Shown here in pieces: positions 33,519 through 45,282 of a stretch of DNA of 64,000 nucleotides. The notes beneath the pieces were generated by a model. The model had not been told where the DNA came from, ran no database searches, and was given only the letters and a program-made list of their open reading frames with translations. The DNA comes from Furcasterigmium furcatum (Eukaryota > Ascomycota > Sordariomycetes > Glomerellales > Plectosphaerellaceae): assembly GCA_001599815.1 (NCBI GenBank), contig BCIA01000001.1:3724934-3788933 (forward strand), in the 5' to 3' direction. Positions within the stretch are counted from its first letter, which is position 1. The number at the start of each line of letters is the position of its first letter. The translations under genes and the position numbers were made by a program.

Positions 33519-34563
33519 TTACAGCATCGTCTCGCCCAGGGCGCATCGCACAAGCGAGCAGCCCGCCCTCACCGTCTCGTGGGCGCCCACGTCCTTCTCG
33601 TCCGCCAGGCGCGGGTTGACCTCGACCAGGTCCACGGCCACCAGGCTGCCCGTCTCGTGCACGACCTCGCAGATGTAGTCGCCCTCGCGCAGCGTCAGGC
33701 CGCCGCGGACGGGTGTGCCGGTGGACGGCGCCCACATGGGGTCGAGCGCGTCGACGTCGAAGCTGAGGTGGATGGGCGTGTCGGTGCCGATATGGCCCAG
33801 GGCCATCTCCATGACGCGCCCGATGCCGTGGCGGTCAATGTCGTGCATGCTGAAGGCCTTGATGCCGTTCTCGCGGAGGATCCTCTTCTCGCCCGCGTCC
33901 ACGTCGCGCAGGCCGATGTACACGAGCTTCTTGACGCTGAGCATGTGCTCGTCCTTGAGCCAGCCGAAGTACTCCTCGCGCGACTCCTTGGCCAGCCCCG
34001 TCACGAAGGCCACCGGCATGCCGTGGATGTTGCCGCTGTCGCTCGACTCGGGCGTGTTGATGTCGGCGTGTGCGTCGACCCAGATGACCGCGATCTCGCG
34101 CCCGATGCGCTCGCGCGTGGCCTTGGCCGAGCCCGCGATCGTGCCGATGGCGATGCTGTGGTCGCCGCCCAGCGTGAGCACCATGCGGCCCTCGACGCCC
34201 TGCGCGTACACCTGGTCCGCGATACGCCGGGTGACGGCGCTGACGGCGAGGGGGTTCTTCATGTTGCGGAACGGCGGGTCCTCGGCCGGGACGAGGTCGG
34301 TGTACAGGTGGACCTGGTCATCGCCGTGGAGCTTGTAGCCGAGCTCATCGCGGAGCTGCGTCAGGAGGCCGGACTCGATAAGCGCTGCCGGGGCGGCGTC
34401 GACGCCGGGCTTGCACTGAGGAGGGGGGTGTCAGCGGGCGGCCGTGTCTGGGGAAGCTCGGGAACAAGCAATTGCTTACCTGGCCGCCAGAGAAACCGAC
34501 GGCGACAACGCCAATGTCCTCAGGGTTGCTGAGGAACTTGGACTTGACCATGGAGGTGGACAT
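33519..34563 (-). CDS. CAR1: Arginase
   Basis: Two exons, 34480-34563 and 33519-34415, over a 64-nt intron (GTAAGC...CCTCAG); 326 aa. The frame can be extended upstream only to a GTG, so I use the ATG giving MSTSMVKSKFLSNPEDIGVV. Ureohydrolase motifs are all present: GFSGGQ, GGDHSIAIGT, the manganese ligands in WVDAHADINTP, SGNIHGMP and SFDVDALDP, and the C-terminal DLVEVNPRLAD. It hydrolyses L-arginine to ornithine and urea with two Mn ions, in the cytosol. Length fits the family (about 310-330 aa). Ornithine then feeds proline, glutamate and polyamine metabolism. Confidence 0.96.
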
Positions 34564-36279
34564 CTTGGCGGTGTTTGTGGAGGTGGAGGAGAGCAAAGAC
34601 ACCGGGATCAGACTGAGGTCTCTGGAGGGTAAATATAGCCCCTGGGTAGTGACTCAGAGATAGATAGGAGTGCAGATGATATCCGGATCGGGGTTCAATG
34701 GGCGTTAGTAAGGTAGAAGAAGGAAGCTCTCAAGGGATGATGGCCAGTGGCGTGTAAGACGGGAGAAAGAACAGCTCTAGGGATTTCTTCTAGAATAGGC
34801 TGAGAAGTAGGTGAATCATAGTTCCAACACGCAGGATGGGAGCGGCAGGTCCTCGTATTATATCCCTCCAGCCCGTCCCCGCCGGTCAGTCGACCTGGCC
34901 TCGAAATTCTTCATCCCGACGGCCGGGAGACAGACTGGACGTCATTGGAATGGGCGCGGAAGTGCCAGCCAGGCAAAAACCCATACGACAATGGGAAAAG
35001 GCGGAGGGGCAACGATGCGATCATGTGGGGTTCCCGGCACTACCTGCACTTAGGGGTCGCGCACCTGCACTTAGGGGGATGGTCCCTTTAAATGGCGGGC
35101 GCCGTGGTCCAGCCGAGACGCTGACCGCGAGTCCACAGGGGGCCGCGACGCCTTTTTCAGGGCCGGGCCCAACTCTGCTCCGCCGAGTCCGCGAGGTGTC
35201 CATCCACCAGGCCACCTCCAGATAGCAAGATCCTGGATATTCTCGATAGAGATTTTCTGCGTCGTTTCTCCAGATGATCCCTGAATCTTGCCATGAAGCT
35301 ATAGCTGAACCTCACGTCTGTTGGGAAGACTCCGAGCTCCGTCACTTACACACTTACACGTCGGATACGGCGGCAAGCGTCGGCTTTCCTCGTCTCCAAA
35401 GAAGACCTCCTATTATAAGAACCATATCCCAGGCCCAGGGAAAACACCATCTCGTCCTCCCTCATCCAGCAACAAACCTGGAATACGTAATCCCTTCAAC
35501 CTCACATCCCCTTGTCCTCTCGGGGCGGGCCTCCGAGGTCATCTGACCACCGGGCATCCGACCTCGACAGCCCTCCGACCACTGGCCTCCTTCGCCGGCG
35601 GGCACACGGGACCAGTACTGAATCACGGCTGGCTGCGGCCTCGCCTGATCCTGCTTTTAGGGGTCGCCTTATCTCACCCTCGCTCACCAGCCCGCCATGT
35701 CCAGGAAAAACGTGTTGTAATGGAAACACCTCGCCGGGGCAAATCGCCGATGCTATGAGGCTTTTTCATGACTTTCAATTCATGCCGGATTTCCCTGATT
35801 CGAGGACCCGGGAGGCCCTTCCTGCGATGGATGATGCATCTCGCTTGATGCGCCGCGCGCCGACGCCGCTAGCTCATTATCGCGCCCATGCGGAACGTCC
35901 AGCAAAGTCTGTTAGCACTCCATCCCGACTCATGGTCGGAGCAATCGGACACACACTCGGAGGCAAGGAGGGCACCACCACGGTCAGGTCAAGTCGTCGC
36001 TCTAAGTTCATGCTGTCCCTCGTCTAGGAAAGCGGGAAAAGAATACATATCGCTGCGATGTCTGGTCGCAGATGCTTCGGGCCCAAAAAAGAAAATGCGA
36101 ACAGGAAGAGAGAAATCACACGCCCCGAACGCCCCCGGGCTGTCCAGTATTCGCCCTGTTATGCCCTTCCGGCATCCCATGCCGTGATGTGTGATGGCCG
36201 TTCGCCGGTACGCCCGTTGCGGAAAAGAAGAAAAAACAGCCACCTTCCAGGAGGTCTGGGGCCGGGCCGCCTCAGGGCC
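34564..36279. other. Intergenic
   Basis: Arginase promoter on the left and 3' flank of the CAP10 gene on the right. A short direct repeat ACCTGCACTTAGGGG lies near 35041-35078. No gene is supported among the overlapping frames. Confidence 0.45.
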
Positions 36280-38420
36280 CTACTTGCCCGTCTCCGAGGC
36301 CTTGGCCTTCGCTGGTGCCGCCGGTGCCGCCGGTGCCGCCGTCTGTGGCTTCTTCTCCTTCTTCAGGAGGTCGTCCACCCAACCCATCTTCTCCCGCCTC
36401 TCGTCAGTCACACGGGCGTACTCGAGAAGCAGGCGCAGCGTGTAGATCTGCATGTCCTCCTTGCGCAGCACCTTCTCAGCCCACTCCTTGCCCGCCGCGG
36501 CGATCTTGGCCGCCTGCGCATCGTGCCCGGGCACCCCGCCATCGGGGTACCCCACGAAGTACTCCATGATGCCGAAGTAATCGCCGTACCGGCTGTCCAT
36601 CGGCACGTAGTGCTTCCACGCGAGAAGCCTGCTGTCGTGCCACTCGCGCCACATAGTCGCCTTGATCGGCAGGCTGGTGCTCCGCAGGAAGCCCAGGTAC
36701 CGCCCCGAGAAGCTGTTGCCGTCCACGTCCGGTAGGTACTTGTACATGAACTGCTGCGCCATTGTAAGGCCCAGCGCGATGGTGTAATACGGCCCCGTGT
36801 ACCAGCACCGCCCGTCCGGCTCGTTTGGCTCGCACATGAGGTCCGTGAAGGCCACGTTGGTCCACGACCGGAGCCACTGGTGCATCTTGCCCGCGACGTG
36901 GGCGCCGATGTTGTACGCGGCATCGGGCGCGGGGAAGTTCCTCGGCGGCCACAGGTTGTGCTCCGCCGCGTACATCTCCGTCTCGTTGTTCATGGTCACG
37001 AAGCGGTGCCGCTGGAACCCCTTCCAGTTGGTCGCGCGGTTGCGCCCGCCGGTGGCGACGCCGCGCCAGATGACGCCGGGGATCTTCGACTCCCACGTCC
37101 CGCCGTGCTCGTCGCCGCCGGTGAAGCGCTCGTCGTCCTTCCAGTACATAGGCGCGGGGAGGAGGATCTCGTTGTTGATGGACAGCTTCGAGCCGCCGAA
37201 CATGGGGAACAGGGTCCCGGTCGTCGACGTGCTCAGGGGCTCGATGAAGATGCCGTTCAGGCCCTGCATGTCGGGCTGGTGGCAGATGTCGCGGGCGAGG
37301 GTGGCGTTTGCCACGTACCCGCGGTGCAGGTGCGGCTCCGCGTGGCGCATCGATATCTGGGGTGAGGCGTCAAAGGTTTCGAGGAGAGGCTCGGTCCGCG
37401 CCGGACTCTCGGGGGCGCAGCCACGGCGGGCGAGGGCCCAGTAGGGTTCTGCGAGTGCGTTAGACACGAGGATCCGGGGATGTCTCTTTGTGGACTCTTT
37501 GTGCGCCTCCTTGCGCCAGAGCCGTTGCGTCGGGACAACTTACTCGTCTTCTCCCACGACTTCTTCTTGACCTTCCTGTCCTTGTCGACGTCCTTCTTGG
37601 CGGGGAGCTGCTGGTAGCCAGTCGCGACGTCTTGCGGCGGCGCCATGGTCTTCGTCTTCTGGGCATCTTCGACGTGTTTCGAGATTTCTTCGTACGGCAC
37701 GATGATGCGCGGCTCGTCCATCGGGTTGAGGGCGATGTCCATGTCGGGCAAGAGGTGGTCGATAGTCTGGATGAGGTCCAGCCAGATGCGTGTCCAGAAC
37801 CAATCGCTCGTGGCATTGGCGTAGCCGTTGCGGACGGTGATGTACATCTCGTAGGAGGCGGCCTCTTTGCGCAGGTCGGCCGGGTCGAGGGCCCAGAAGG
37901 GCTCGAGATCGTGGTAGATCTGATCGAAGAAGTCCTCCACGAGGAATGCGTCACGCTCTCTGGCGTACTTGAACCATGTCTCGAATCCCGGGGGCGGGTG
38001 CCGTCCTCGCCGTTCCCGATATGCCTCCGCGGCGGCATCGAGCTTCTTCGTCCTCTTCTTCATGAGCCCGTCGAATGTGCTCTCGGCCGTCTCGATCAGC
38101 TCGTCAATGGGGTGTCGGTCGCTGGACACAGGCGGGTCGGGTATGGACTTGAGGTCCGGCGGCTTGTCATTTTCGAACGGCACCACTTCCTGGTCTGGTG
38201 TCGTCTCTCCTTGTATCGGTGCTTGGTCGTTGCGACCCTGCTCTGGATGTGTGTTGGACGACAGCGGTGAATTCTTGTCGGCGAAGTATGAGGAGGGAGG
38301 GAATTGGTGGGTGCTGACGGTCATGTAGTAGAATAATGTGAAGGCGGCGACAGAGGCCACCGCGAACCGCAGCAAACTCGAAGGCCGGCGAGGCGGGAAG
38401 GGGGGCGCCAGCTTGACCAT
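36280..38420 (-). CDS. CAP10/GT90-family glycosyltransferase, type II membrane protein
   Basis: Two exons, 37544-38420 and 36280-37448, over a 95-nt intron (GTAAGT...TCGCAG); 681 aa. A cytosolic N-terminus (MVKLAPPFPPRRPSSLL) and one membrane helix (residues ~18-36) give a type II Golgi topology, followed by a Pro-rich stem. The catalytic part (~130-640) carries ISMRHAEPHLHRGY, LPAPMYWKDDERF, SKIPGVIWRGVATGGRN, WKGFQRHRFVTMNN, YKYLPDVDGNSFSGRYLGFL and SLPIKATMWREWHDSRL, the CAP10 signatures. The tail is Ala/Pro/Lys-rich. The family includes cryptococcal Cap10 and O-glucosyl/xylosyltransferases; the acceptor here is unknown. Confidence 0.92.
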
Positions 38421-39793
38421 GATGGCTGGGTATGGTCTCCGACCGGAGGACCGGGGAATCGTGGGAAGAGTTCCAGTGGTATCAGAGACTCTGGCAAGTC
38501 CAGGTCAGTTCTGTAGGGGACAGACGAGCGTTGTTTCTAGGGACACATCTGGCGATTGGGGTCGGAGATGCCAAGATCAAATTCGATGTGGCGTTTCGAT
38601 TCGAGTCGACAGGTATGTGATAGGGGCAGATAACCGTTTGTTCGCCCGTTGGAGGTTGCTGGAGGTGTTCTGATGTGAGGCGCCTTAGGTGAGGACGTCG
38701 CCCGGATGTCACGGATGTCTCGAGGGCTGAAAAGGAGCGACTAGAAGCTGGATTGCGCAGGTGGAGAGATGCGGAGGACAGAATCGGCGTCGTCACGGAA
38801 ATTCCAGCAGGTGTCAGTGTTTCCCAGATTCTGGGCAGGTTCGAGGTGTACGCGCAAGGCGCTGATCACTGATTGGCCGTTTCAAGTGCTTCCCGAGGGG
38901 CCAGGATCAGGGGGGGTGTGCGGGTGTCTCTGGACGTGGTGGATCGGCCGGTCGGTACATTTGCTGGAAATGACTTCCAGCGGCCCGGTGCATGGGGTTT
39001 GCTGGAATGCGCGCGGGTGTTTCGTGGGACTCGATCTCACTCCCACGGGGACACGGCTGTTTTAGAGGTATGTACAGTACTTCATTTGAGGTTGAGCGAG
39101 CAGACCATGGTCATGATCGCGATGCGATTCAGGGGTCAAGAGCACTTTGAGACCGCAGCCGCCGCCGTCACGAGGAGCAAAAGCACCTCAGCCCCCTAAA
39201 AGTTGCACACTCTGCGAAGACACTGATAGGCCCCGCGAGGCAAGGAAATTACACTGCCGAACCAAGGAGTAATTAAATTGGCCGCGCCGCCTCGCCCCAA
39301 GCCATCCACCTTGCCCCCCCATCCCCTATCGATGGCTTGATGGATCTCACCGCTAAGCTCAGACTACCGCTGTAAGAAACATTGGAGCTTCCCTAGCTTG
39401 ATTACTCTGAAGCTTCTTCCGTCACGGCTTATCCCTGTCCGACCAGACCGTCCCTGCTGAACCAGCAGCTAACCCCGCCCCCTTTATGATGAGACTGGAC
39501 CCTTGCGCCCTCAGGAATGACGATCGTCTCTGAACCATCCAAGACAACGAGCCAGTCAGCCAGCAGCACATGGCTTCCGCACGACATTGCATGCCACGGG
39601 CTTCCCGTTTCTTCTGCGACCTGCCTCGACAAACAACGGTTGGCGTCACATTCAAGTCTGCCAATAGGATGGCATCTAGCTCTACCCCGGGATGTCCGTC
39701 TACTCTATATTGTACAAGTATCTTCGCCGCCCATATCTTACAACCGCGCCTCTTGTACTGTACATGGTGACATGCCAATCGTCAAACCATCCC
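38421..39793. other. Intergenic
   Basis: Promoter of the CAP10 gene and 3' flank of the mitochondrial transcription-factor gene. No gene, repeat or RNA is recognised. Confidence 0.5.
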
Positions 39794-41704
39794 CTAGATA
39801 CCCGTGTCTATCGGGTTCTTGTCCGGCTCGACCTCCGAGCTGTCATCACCAAGACGCCCGAGCAGTTCGGCGTATGTCGGCCTGAACGGCCACTTCATAA
39901 ACGCCCCGAGAATCTCCATCCACTGTTTCTCGTTGAGGACACGCGGACATACCTCCGCATACCCAGATCCAGGCACGCCACCCGCAGCCGGGTCCGTCAG
40001 GCTCGGGCAGTGCTCGTGGATGCCCTCCCGCCCACACGGCCACAGCTTGTCCAGCACAGAGCTGATCGGATCCAATGACGTGAACAGCATCGATCGTTGT
40101 ATGATGTCAAAGATGTCGCCCGCTCGCTGCGACCCGGGACCGACATCGCGCAGGAGGGGATTCATCGCCTTCGGTTGGATGTCCAGCAGCGCACACTCGG
40201 CATTGGGGAAGAACTCATCCGGCTCCACGCGCAGTGGCTCATACGGCCGTCGGTCGTAGAGCAGCACGGGCGGGTCCTGCTGGAAGAGATGCAGATTGTC
40301 GCGGATGAGGCGGTACTCGATCATGTTGTTCTTGCTGAGGCCCCTCACCTTCTCGTTATACGCGGCCTCCTTCTCCGCGAATTCCGGCCCGGCTGCCTTC
40401 CCAGAGGCGTGAAGGTCGCGAAGCTCGTGAAGGTCGGCGAGCAGCTCCATGTACCCCGCGTTTTCCTTGTCCTCGCGCACAAATTGTTTTCTCAGTTCGC
40501 GGCACCGAGCCCACTCCTCGGACCCCTTGGCAAACTCTCCCGCCTCGATCCTCTTCTCAAGGGCTCGTAGTTCGTTCCGTCTGGGGCGCTCGATTTGGAT
40601 TGCATCCAGCAACCCGCTCGCCTTCTTGCCGCCTTCCTTGGAGGCGATGGCCTCCTCAGTGAGCTCCATCCTCCTGTGCTTGGGCGGTTCATCGATACCA
40701 AGCTCTTTCATTCTGTCGAGGGTGGCGCTTGCGCTTGCGAGGTCAATCCCATGATCCCGCATGTAGCGCTTCTTCAGCGCCTCAACAGAATCAACAATGG
40801 AAGCCGGGTCCCTCCCAGCCACCTCGGCAAACCACTCGGAAGCGAACTCGGCCTGTAGCGCGGACTTTTTCCGGTTTTGCATGCTCCTGGGTAAAAACGT
40901 GCGCTTGTCGTCGTCGTTGATCCATAGAAGCATGCGCACAAGTCCGTACTTCTGGAACAGGGAGCCGAACTGCACGCTTGACAGGAGCTGGTACAGTACC
41001 AAGACCGCGATGGAGTCGAACCTGCGGTAGGGTTTCTTCGGGAAAAAGGCCAGGTTCGCTGTGACGATCAGAGTGTCGTTGCGCTTGGGCTCTGTCGATG
41101 CGCCGCTCGCCTGTTCCACTTGATGTTCAAGGTAGCCCATCGCCTCGAGCAATTCTTTCCACAATATTCCCGACTTCGGCACCAGTCGAGTGCCCGGTCT
41201 CGAGAGGAGGGGTTCGAGGAAGGGCTTGTAAAGGTCGGCATCTGGCTCCATGAGGATATGGGATCGGGGTTTCAGGACGTCATGTAGCTGTGTGCTCCAG
41301 ACGCCCGCGCCTGGGTTGATGTCGATAATATCGCAGCCGACATGGCGCTCCAAAGTTGGGCCAATGTATTTCGTAATATCACCTGTGAACCAGACATTAA
41401 CGACCATGCCCTGATGGCGAAGGGACCGACGATGCCTACCACATAGCTTCTCGCTGACGACATTCACCCGCGTCCTGTCGCCAGTACCCATCGCCAAACC
41501 ACTAGTGGGTCTTTTTTTCCGCTTGGACCCCCTCTTGATCGGATCCCAGTTTCCAGTGGCCACGAGTTGTTTTGCGGCGCGGTGCTTCTGCTTTGCGGTT
41601 GTCGCGGGCACGTAGGATGTTGACGCCGCCCGAGAAGGGGGCAATCGAGTCAAGAAGTGGCCATTGCTTGTAGGGAGACGTGTAGTCCTAAGAGCAGACC
41701 ACAT
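39794..41704 (-). CDS. Mitochondrial transcription factor, Mtf1/TFB-type (rRNA dimethylase fold)
   Basis: The frame is open for 636 codons, but 41383-41439 (57 nt, GTAGGC...TCACAG) is a probable intron that keeps frame; removing it gives VNVVSEKLCGDITKYIGPTL and 617 aa. The N-terminus is a matrix presequence (MWSALRTTRLPTSNGHFLTR..., Arg/Ser-rich). The methyltransferase-like fold shows CDIIDINPGAGVWSTQLHDV at motif I and HILMEPDADLYKPFL. The later PRMELT-like charged region is long. Fungal Mtf1 homologues keep the KsgA/Dim1 fold and act with mitochondrial RNA polymerase at promoter melting. A mitochondrial rRNA dimethylase is less likely because filamentous fungi use this divergent longer form. 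Confidence 0.8.
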   Translation of the reverse strand: MWSALRTTRLPTSNGHFLTRLPPSRAASTSYVPATTAKQKHRAAKQLVATGNWDPIKRGSKRKKRPTSGLAMGTGDRTRVNVVSEKLCGRHRRSLRHQGMVVNVWFTGDITKYIGPTLERHVGCDIIDINPGAGVWSTQLHDVLKPRSHILMEPDADLYKPFLEPLLSRPGTRLVPKSGILWKELLEAMGYLEHQVEQASGASTEPKRNDTLIVTANLAFFPKKPYRRFDSIAVLVLYQLLSSVQFGSLFQKYGLVRMLLWINDDDKRTFLPRSMQNRKKSALQAEFASEWFAEVAGRDPASIVDSVEALKKRYMRDHGIDLASASATLDRMKELGIDEPPKHRRMELTEEAIASKEGGKKASGLLDAIQIERPRRNELRALEKRIEAGEFAKGSEEWARCRELRKQFVREDKENAGYMELLADLHELRDLHASGKAAGPEFAEKEAAYNEKVRGLSKNNMIEYRLIRDNLHLFQQDPPVLLYDRRPYEPLRVEPDEFFPNAECALLDIQPKAMNPLLRDVGPGSQRAGDIFDIIQRSMLFTSLDPISSVLDKLWPCGREGIHEHCPSLTDPAAGGVPGSGYAEVCPRVLNEKQWMEILGAFMKWPFRPTYAELLGRLGDDSSEVEPDKNPIDTGI

Positions 41705-41967
41705 CTAGGAGAACAAGAGGAAGGAAGTAGAAGCAGGGCGGGAAACTGATCCGACATAGGTAGTACAGGCAGCTTGGTGGGTGGTCAGGCAAAGAACGCG
41801 ATGATGATGAAAAAAAGACAGCGAAGGGCCAAGTGCTCTTATCGATAACATATCTCCAATTCCACGCGGCCCCGCTATTAGCCGGCGCTACCCATGCTGG
41901 ACAGGCATTCCTGCCCCGCGATTCGGAGTAAATACAGTTTTCCTCTTCTCACCGCCCGCCACGCAGA

Positions 41968-42771
41968 ATGTTGCGATGCGTCAACCCCACCACCAGAAGC
42001 GCATCCCTCTTCCTCAAACCGATCGGTGTGCGCCGTGTACACAAGATGGCTCCCAGTACGTCCTCCCGCAGCAGAAGAGGCGGCTCTGTACTCCTTCCAG
42101 CCACCGCTTGCTGACCTTCAACCAACAGCTCCTAATCTTCCTACCGACCGACGACCGATCGTCATCTCTGGTCCCTCCGGCGTTGGCAAGGGAACCCTCT
42201 ATAACCTTCTTTTCCAGCGTCAACCCGAAACATTTACACTCTCTGTCTCTCACACGACCCGAGGCCCCAGGCCAGGCGAGCAGGATGGAGTTCACTACCA
42301 CTACGTGACCAAGGACGCGTTCACGGACTTGGTCTCCAAGGATGGATTTGTCGAGCAGTGAGTTCTGACTCACTCCGGTGCGGATAGTATCATTGTTGGG
42401 GCCAGGCTAACCCTCTCCTTCCCAGCGCGCAATTCGGAGATAACCTCTACGGCACGTCCAAGATGACCATCGAGACCCAGACCGCCAAGGGACAAGTTGT
42501 CGTCCTCGACATCGAAATGGAAGGCGTCAAGCAAGTCAAGGCCAGCTCCATTGACGCACGATACGTATTCGTGAAGCCCCCCTCGATGGAGGAGCTCGAG
42601 AAGCGACTCCGCGGCCGCGGCACCGAGCAGGAAGCGTCCATCCAGAAGAGGCTCACCCAGGCCAAGCGCGAGCTCGAGTACGCCGAGACTGGAGTGCACG
42701 ACATCGTCATCGTCAACGAGGACCTGGAGAAGGCATACAAGGAGCTGGAGGACTTCGTATACAAGTCATGA
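41968..42771 (+). CDS. GUK1: Guanylate kinase, with probable mitochondrial and cytosolic forms
   Basis: Three exons: 41968-42055 (or from 42046), 42129-42357 and 42426-42771. From the ATG at 42046 the product is 194 aa (MAPTPNLPTDRRPIVISGPS...). An in-frame ATG 26 codons earlier gives a 220-aa form starting MLRCVNPTTRSASLFLKPIG and then VRRVHK. The P-loop is SGPSGVGKGT, and the GMP-binding part shows SVSHTTRGPRPGEQDGVHYH and FGDNLYGTS. The lid and C-terminal regions are complete (RYVFVKPPS, IQKRLTQAKRELEY). The enzyme phosphorylates GMP/dGMP with ATP. The upstream 26 residues are Arg/Ser-rich with no acidic residue, like a matrix presequence. Confidence 0.94.
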
Positions 42772-43507
42772 GAATGCTTCACAGCAGCACTACACGGGGT
42801 TGAAAAGAGCCATAGACAGACCTTGAAGTAGAGGTGGTAGACAACACGATCGAAATTGCAGCGTTCTTCTTCCGTACCCCTTTCTGGGGTGTTACCGACT
42901 CTGCCATTGCCGCTGCGCAGCCATGATGATCTCCAGAGCTCTCGACCCGACATCTCTCGTCTCCGCGATCTCTGCAAACATTTGGGTGGATCGCCATATC
43001 GCCTGCCTCTTCTGCTTGTTCTGCCTGGCTTGGGGCCCGCTGTTGAGGATCTCGGTCAAGCCGGCAGCGAGCATTGGGCAGACTGAGAATGGCTGGAGCT
43101 TCTGCAGACCATGCATCTCTTTGAACCTCTGCTGCAGATGGCTGATTACCGCAGCCGAACCAGCACACACTGCGCAGGGGTCTGGGGTGTCACCCGCCCA
43201 GATGCAGCGCTCGTCAGATCCTGGTCTCGAGTTGGCTCTGTGAAGATGTATTTTGGCGCAATGATAATGCATGCTACCCTCATGTCAGCCTCTGGGAATA
43301 ACCCAACCAACCGCCTGCCAGGAAGTGTACTTGCAGGAGTTGAGTGCGGCGTGCAACGGAACGGTTGCCTGTCGAGATTGTGTCAGGGGCAGCAAGATTT
43401 AGAACCCAATCATCGAGGTTTGCAGCCAGTGCTTCGGAGTATGTTGAAATGGAATATGACAACCTGATGGCCCTGTCAGCCGGGTCATATTTCGTGTTTC
43501 CTATAAC
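42772..43507. other. Intergenic between convergent genes
   Basis: 3' flanks of guanylate kinase and of the regulator-like gene. Overlapping frames only; nothing supported. Confidence 0.5.
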
Positions 43508-44873
43508 TTAGGAGGTGGAATCCCACGATGGATCGAATAGGGGGCGTATTTTGAGCATGAGGCCTGTCAACTTGGCAGCTTCGCTGCTGGCCCTGCCATC
43601 CTCATTGTCGCTCTCTGGTATTTCCGTAGTGCGATGATTTGATTCCGCTGACTTGCCACTCCAGATGCACCACATTCTGTTAACGAGCTTTTGCGTCAAT
43701 TCAAGTGCTGCCTGAGGGTCGAATTTGACGTACGTATCCAACGCCACGACGCCCTTCACGATGCTCTGTTGGAGTGACCGCAATGTCTCAGGACTTTCCA
43801 CGGGATAGTGGAGAGATTTCCTGTGGTCCAGCTGAAGATCAGGGACCAGTCGCATTGCCATGCCTCGTACTGTTAGACCGCGAACACGCAATCGTTTCTT
43901 CGTATCACCGTCTTACCTGAGTAAACCCAACCTGCCGAGAGGAAACGGGTAAGCGCAGCGCGGGTATGTATGGCAGATCATATATTCACCTTGGTTGTCC
44001 TCTGCGCTTGCGGCATACAGTGAACAGAGGACCATGAGGGTCAGCACTGTACTCATTCGTGGTACATCCAACTCCTTTTGGAGGAGCTCCTTCGCCCGGC
44101 TTGAGAAGTGATGGGTATGGTCCGTATCTGAATCATTCAGCTCTTCGGAATACAGGGTACCCACGGCTAGCCTAGATACCAAATGGTTAAACAAGACAAC
44201 GTCATCCAAGCCGGGCCTTCGAGGCGAGGGGACCTTACACCGCATATCCGAGAGCCGGGGAGTAGAGAAGCACATCGCCGCGGCCTTCCTCGTACCTGGC
44301 CTTCTCGCGAAGGTAGAGATCTTGGCTGAAAGCATCAACGAAGAAGTTGTCCCATTGAAAGAAGCACTCTATCAAGTGACTCTCCAAGGTTGGAAGGCCG
44401 GGGCCCCCGAGGGGCCCTCGTCGGTCGAGAGCCTGGCTTGCGCCTGTTCCTGGGTAATAGTTCCACTGCGCCGACAAAGGCTGGCACATGTTGAGAAACC
44501 TGTACGGGGAATCACTAGCCGGAAAATTGCCAGGAACGTCTCCGGGAATGCTATGGTTGCCTCGGCGGTCGTTTGGCGGTTCTGTTCTGGGACTACGGAT
44601 GCTGCTTGTTTCGTGGCCGGTAAGATTGGCCAGCGCAGGGTCAACCATGGCCGTATCCTGCTGCGTAGTAGCCCCTGAGCCACGGCCGGAAGCTTCCCCC
44701 AAGTCTGCGGTGACCTCGTCGGGGAGGCCCGGACCTTCCGCGAGCTTGAGGTAGTAATCAAGCCGGGGGAGGAAGCCGGCACGGGGAGGTGGGTCTCCGG
44801 ACTGCTCCGCATCTCGCCCCGGGTCCGGGTCCGAGGCCTGTCCCGGCTTTCCCGCTGATGGTCGGTGGTCCAT
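43508..44873 (-). CDS. Fungal_trans-type regulator-like protein lacking a zinc cluster
   Basis: Four exons: 44239-44873, 43990-44171, 43917-43931 (15-nt microexon) and 43508-43869; 397 aa. The N-terminal ~150 residues are polar, Pro/Gly-rich and contain no Zn2Cys6 motif. Residues ~165-300 match the start of the fungal-specific transcription factor domain: LESHLIECFFQWDNFFVDAF, SPALGYAVLAVGTLYS, LTLMVLCSLYAASAEDNQ and GMAMRLVPDL. The usual continuation after GMAxRLxxDL is absent. It lies head-to-head with the ECI2-like gene, sharing a promoter with three CCTCGG sites. It may be a DNA-binding-less modulator or a truncated regulator. I checked the 5' side for a zinc-cluster exon and found none. 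Confidence 0.65.
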
Positions 44874-45282
44874 AATCCTCCGATGAACAGTGCCCGTTGG
44901 TGAATTTCATGGCCGTTTGACGTTGCCGTGCACTCGTCGCCTGCAGACCGAGGTGCTGCACATTGGCGCGGGGTGTTTTTGAGCCAGTCATATGCGATGG
45001 TTTACCTCGGTAATGATCCCCATGTACAACCTCACCAAATTTTCGCCCAGGGGTACATCACCGGCGCCTGATATGCTGTGTCAATCTTCCTCTGCCAGCT
45101 GACGTGAGCGGAAGCACACCTCGGTATCAAACCCGCGTAACAAGTATGTCAAGCATCCATTGATGGCGTTGAGAAAGCGAATGTTGCATGACGTACCGAC
45201 CGTACCCATATTCATATTCAGATAAACTCCCCGACCGGCGACCGACCAGCGACCAGATCAGAGAATAGCGCACCCAGCGAAG
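44874..45282. promoter_or_regulatory. Bidirectional promoter with three CCTCGG sites
   Basis: CCTCGG/CCGAGG cores lie at 44948-44953, 45005-45010 (within TTACCTCGGTAATG) and 45119-45124. CCTCGG is the core bound by FarA/FarB-type fatty-acid regulators in Aspergillus and relatives. The interval separates the regulator-like gene (leftward) and the ECI2-like gene (rightward). Confidence 0.6.

Noticed and set aside
35037..35085. Two TTAGGG hexamers
   Set aside because: They are part of a short direct repeat ACCTGCACTTAGGGG, not a tandem telomere run.
39422..39778. 118-codon minus-strand frame next to the Mtf1-type gene
   Set aside because: Random-looking composition in a 3' flank; no motif or signal peptide.
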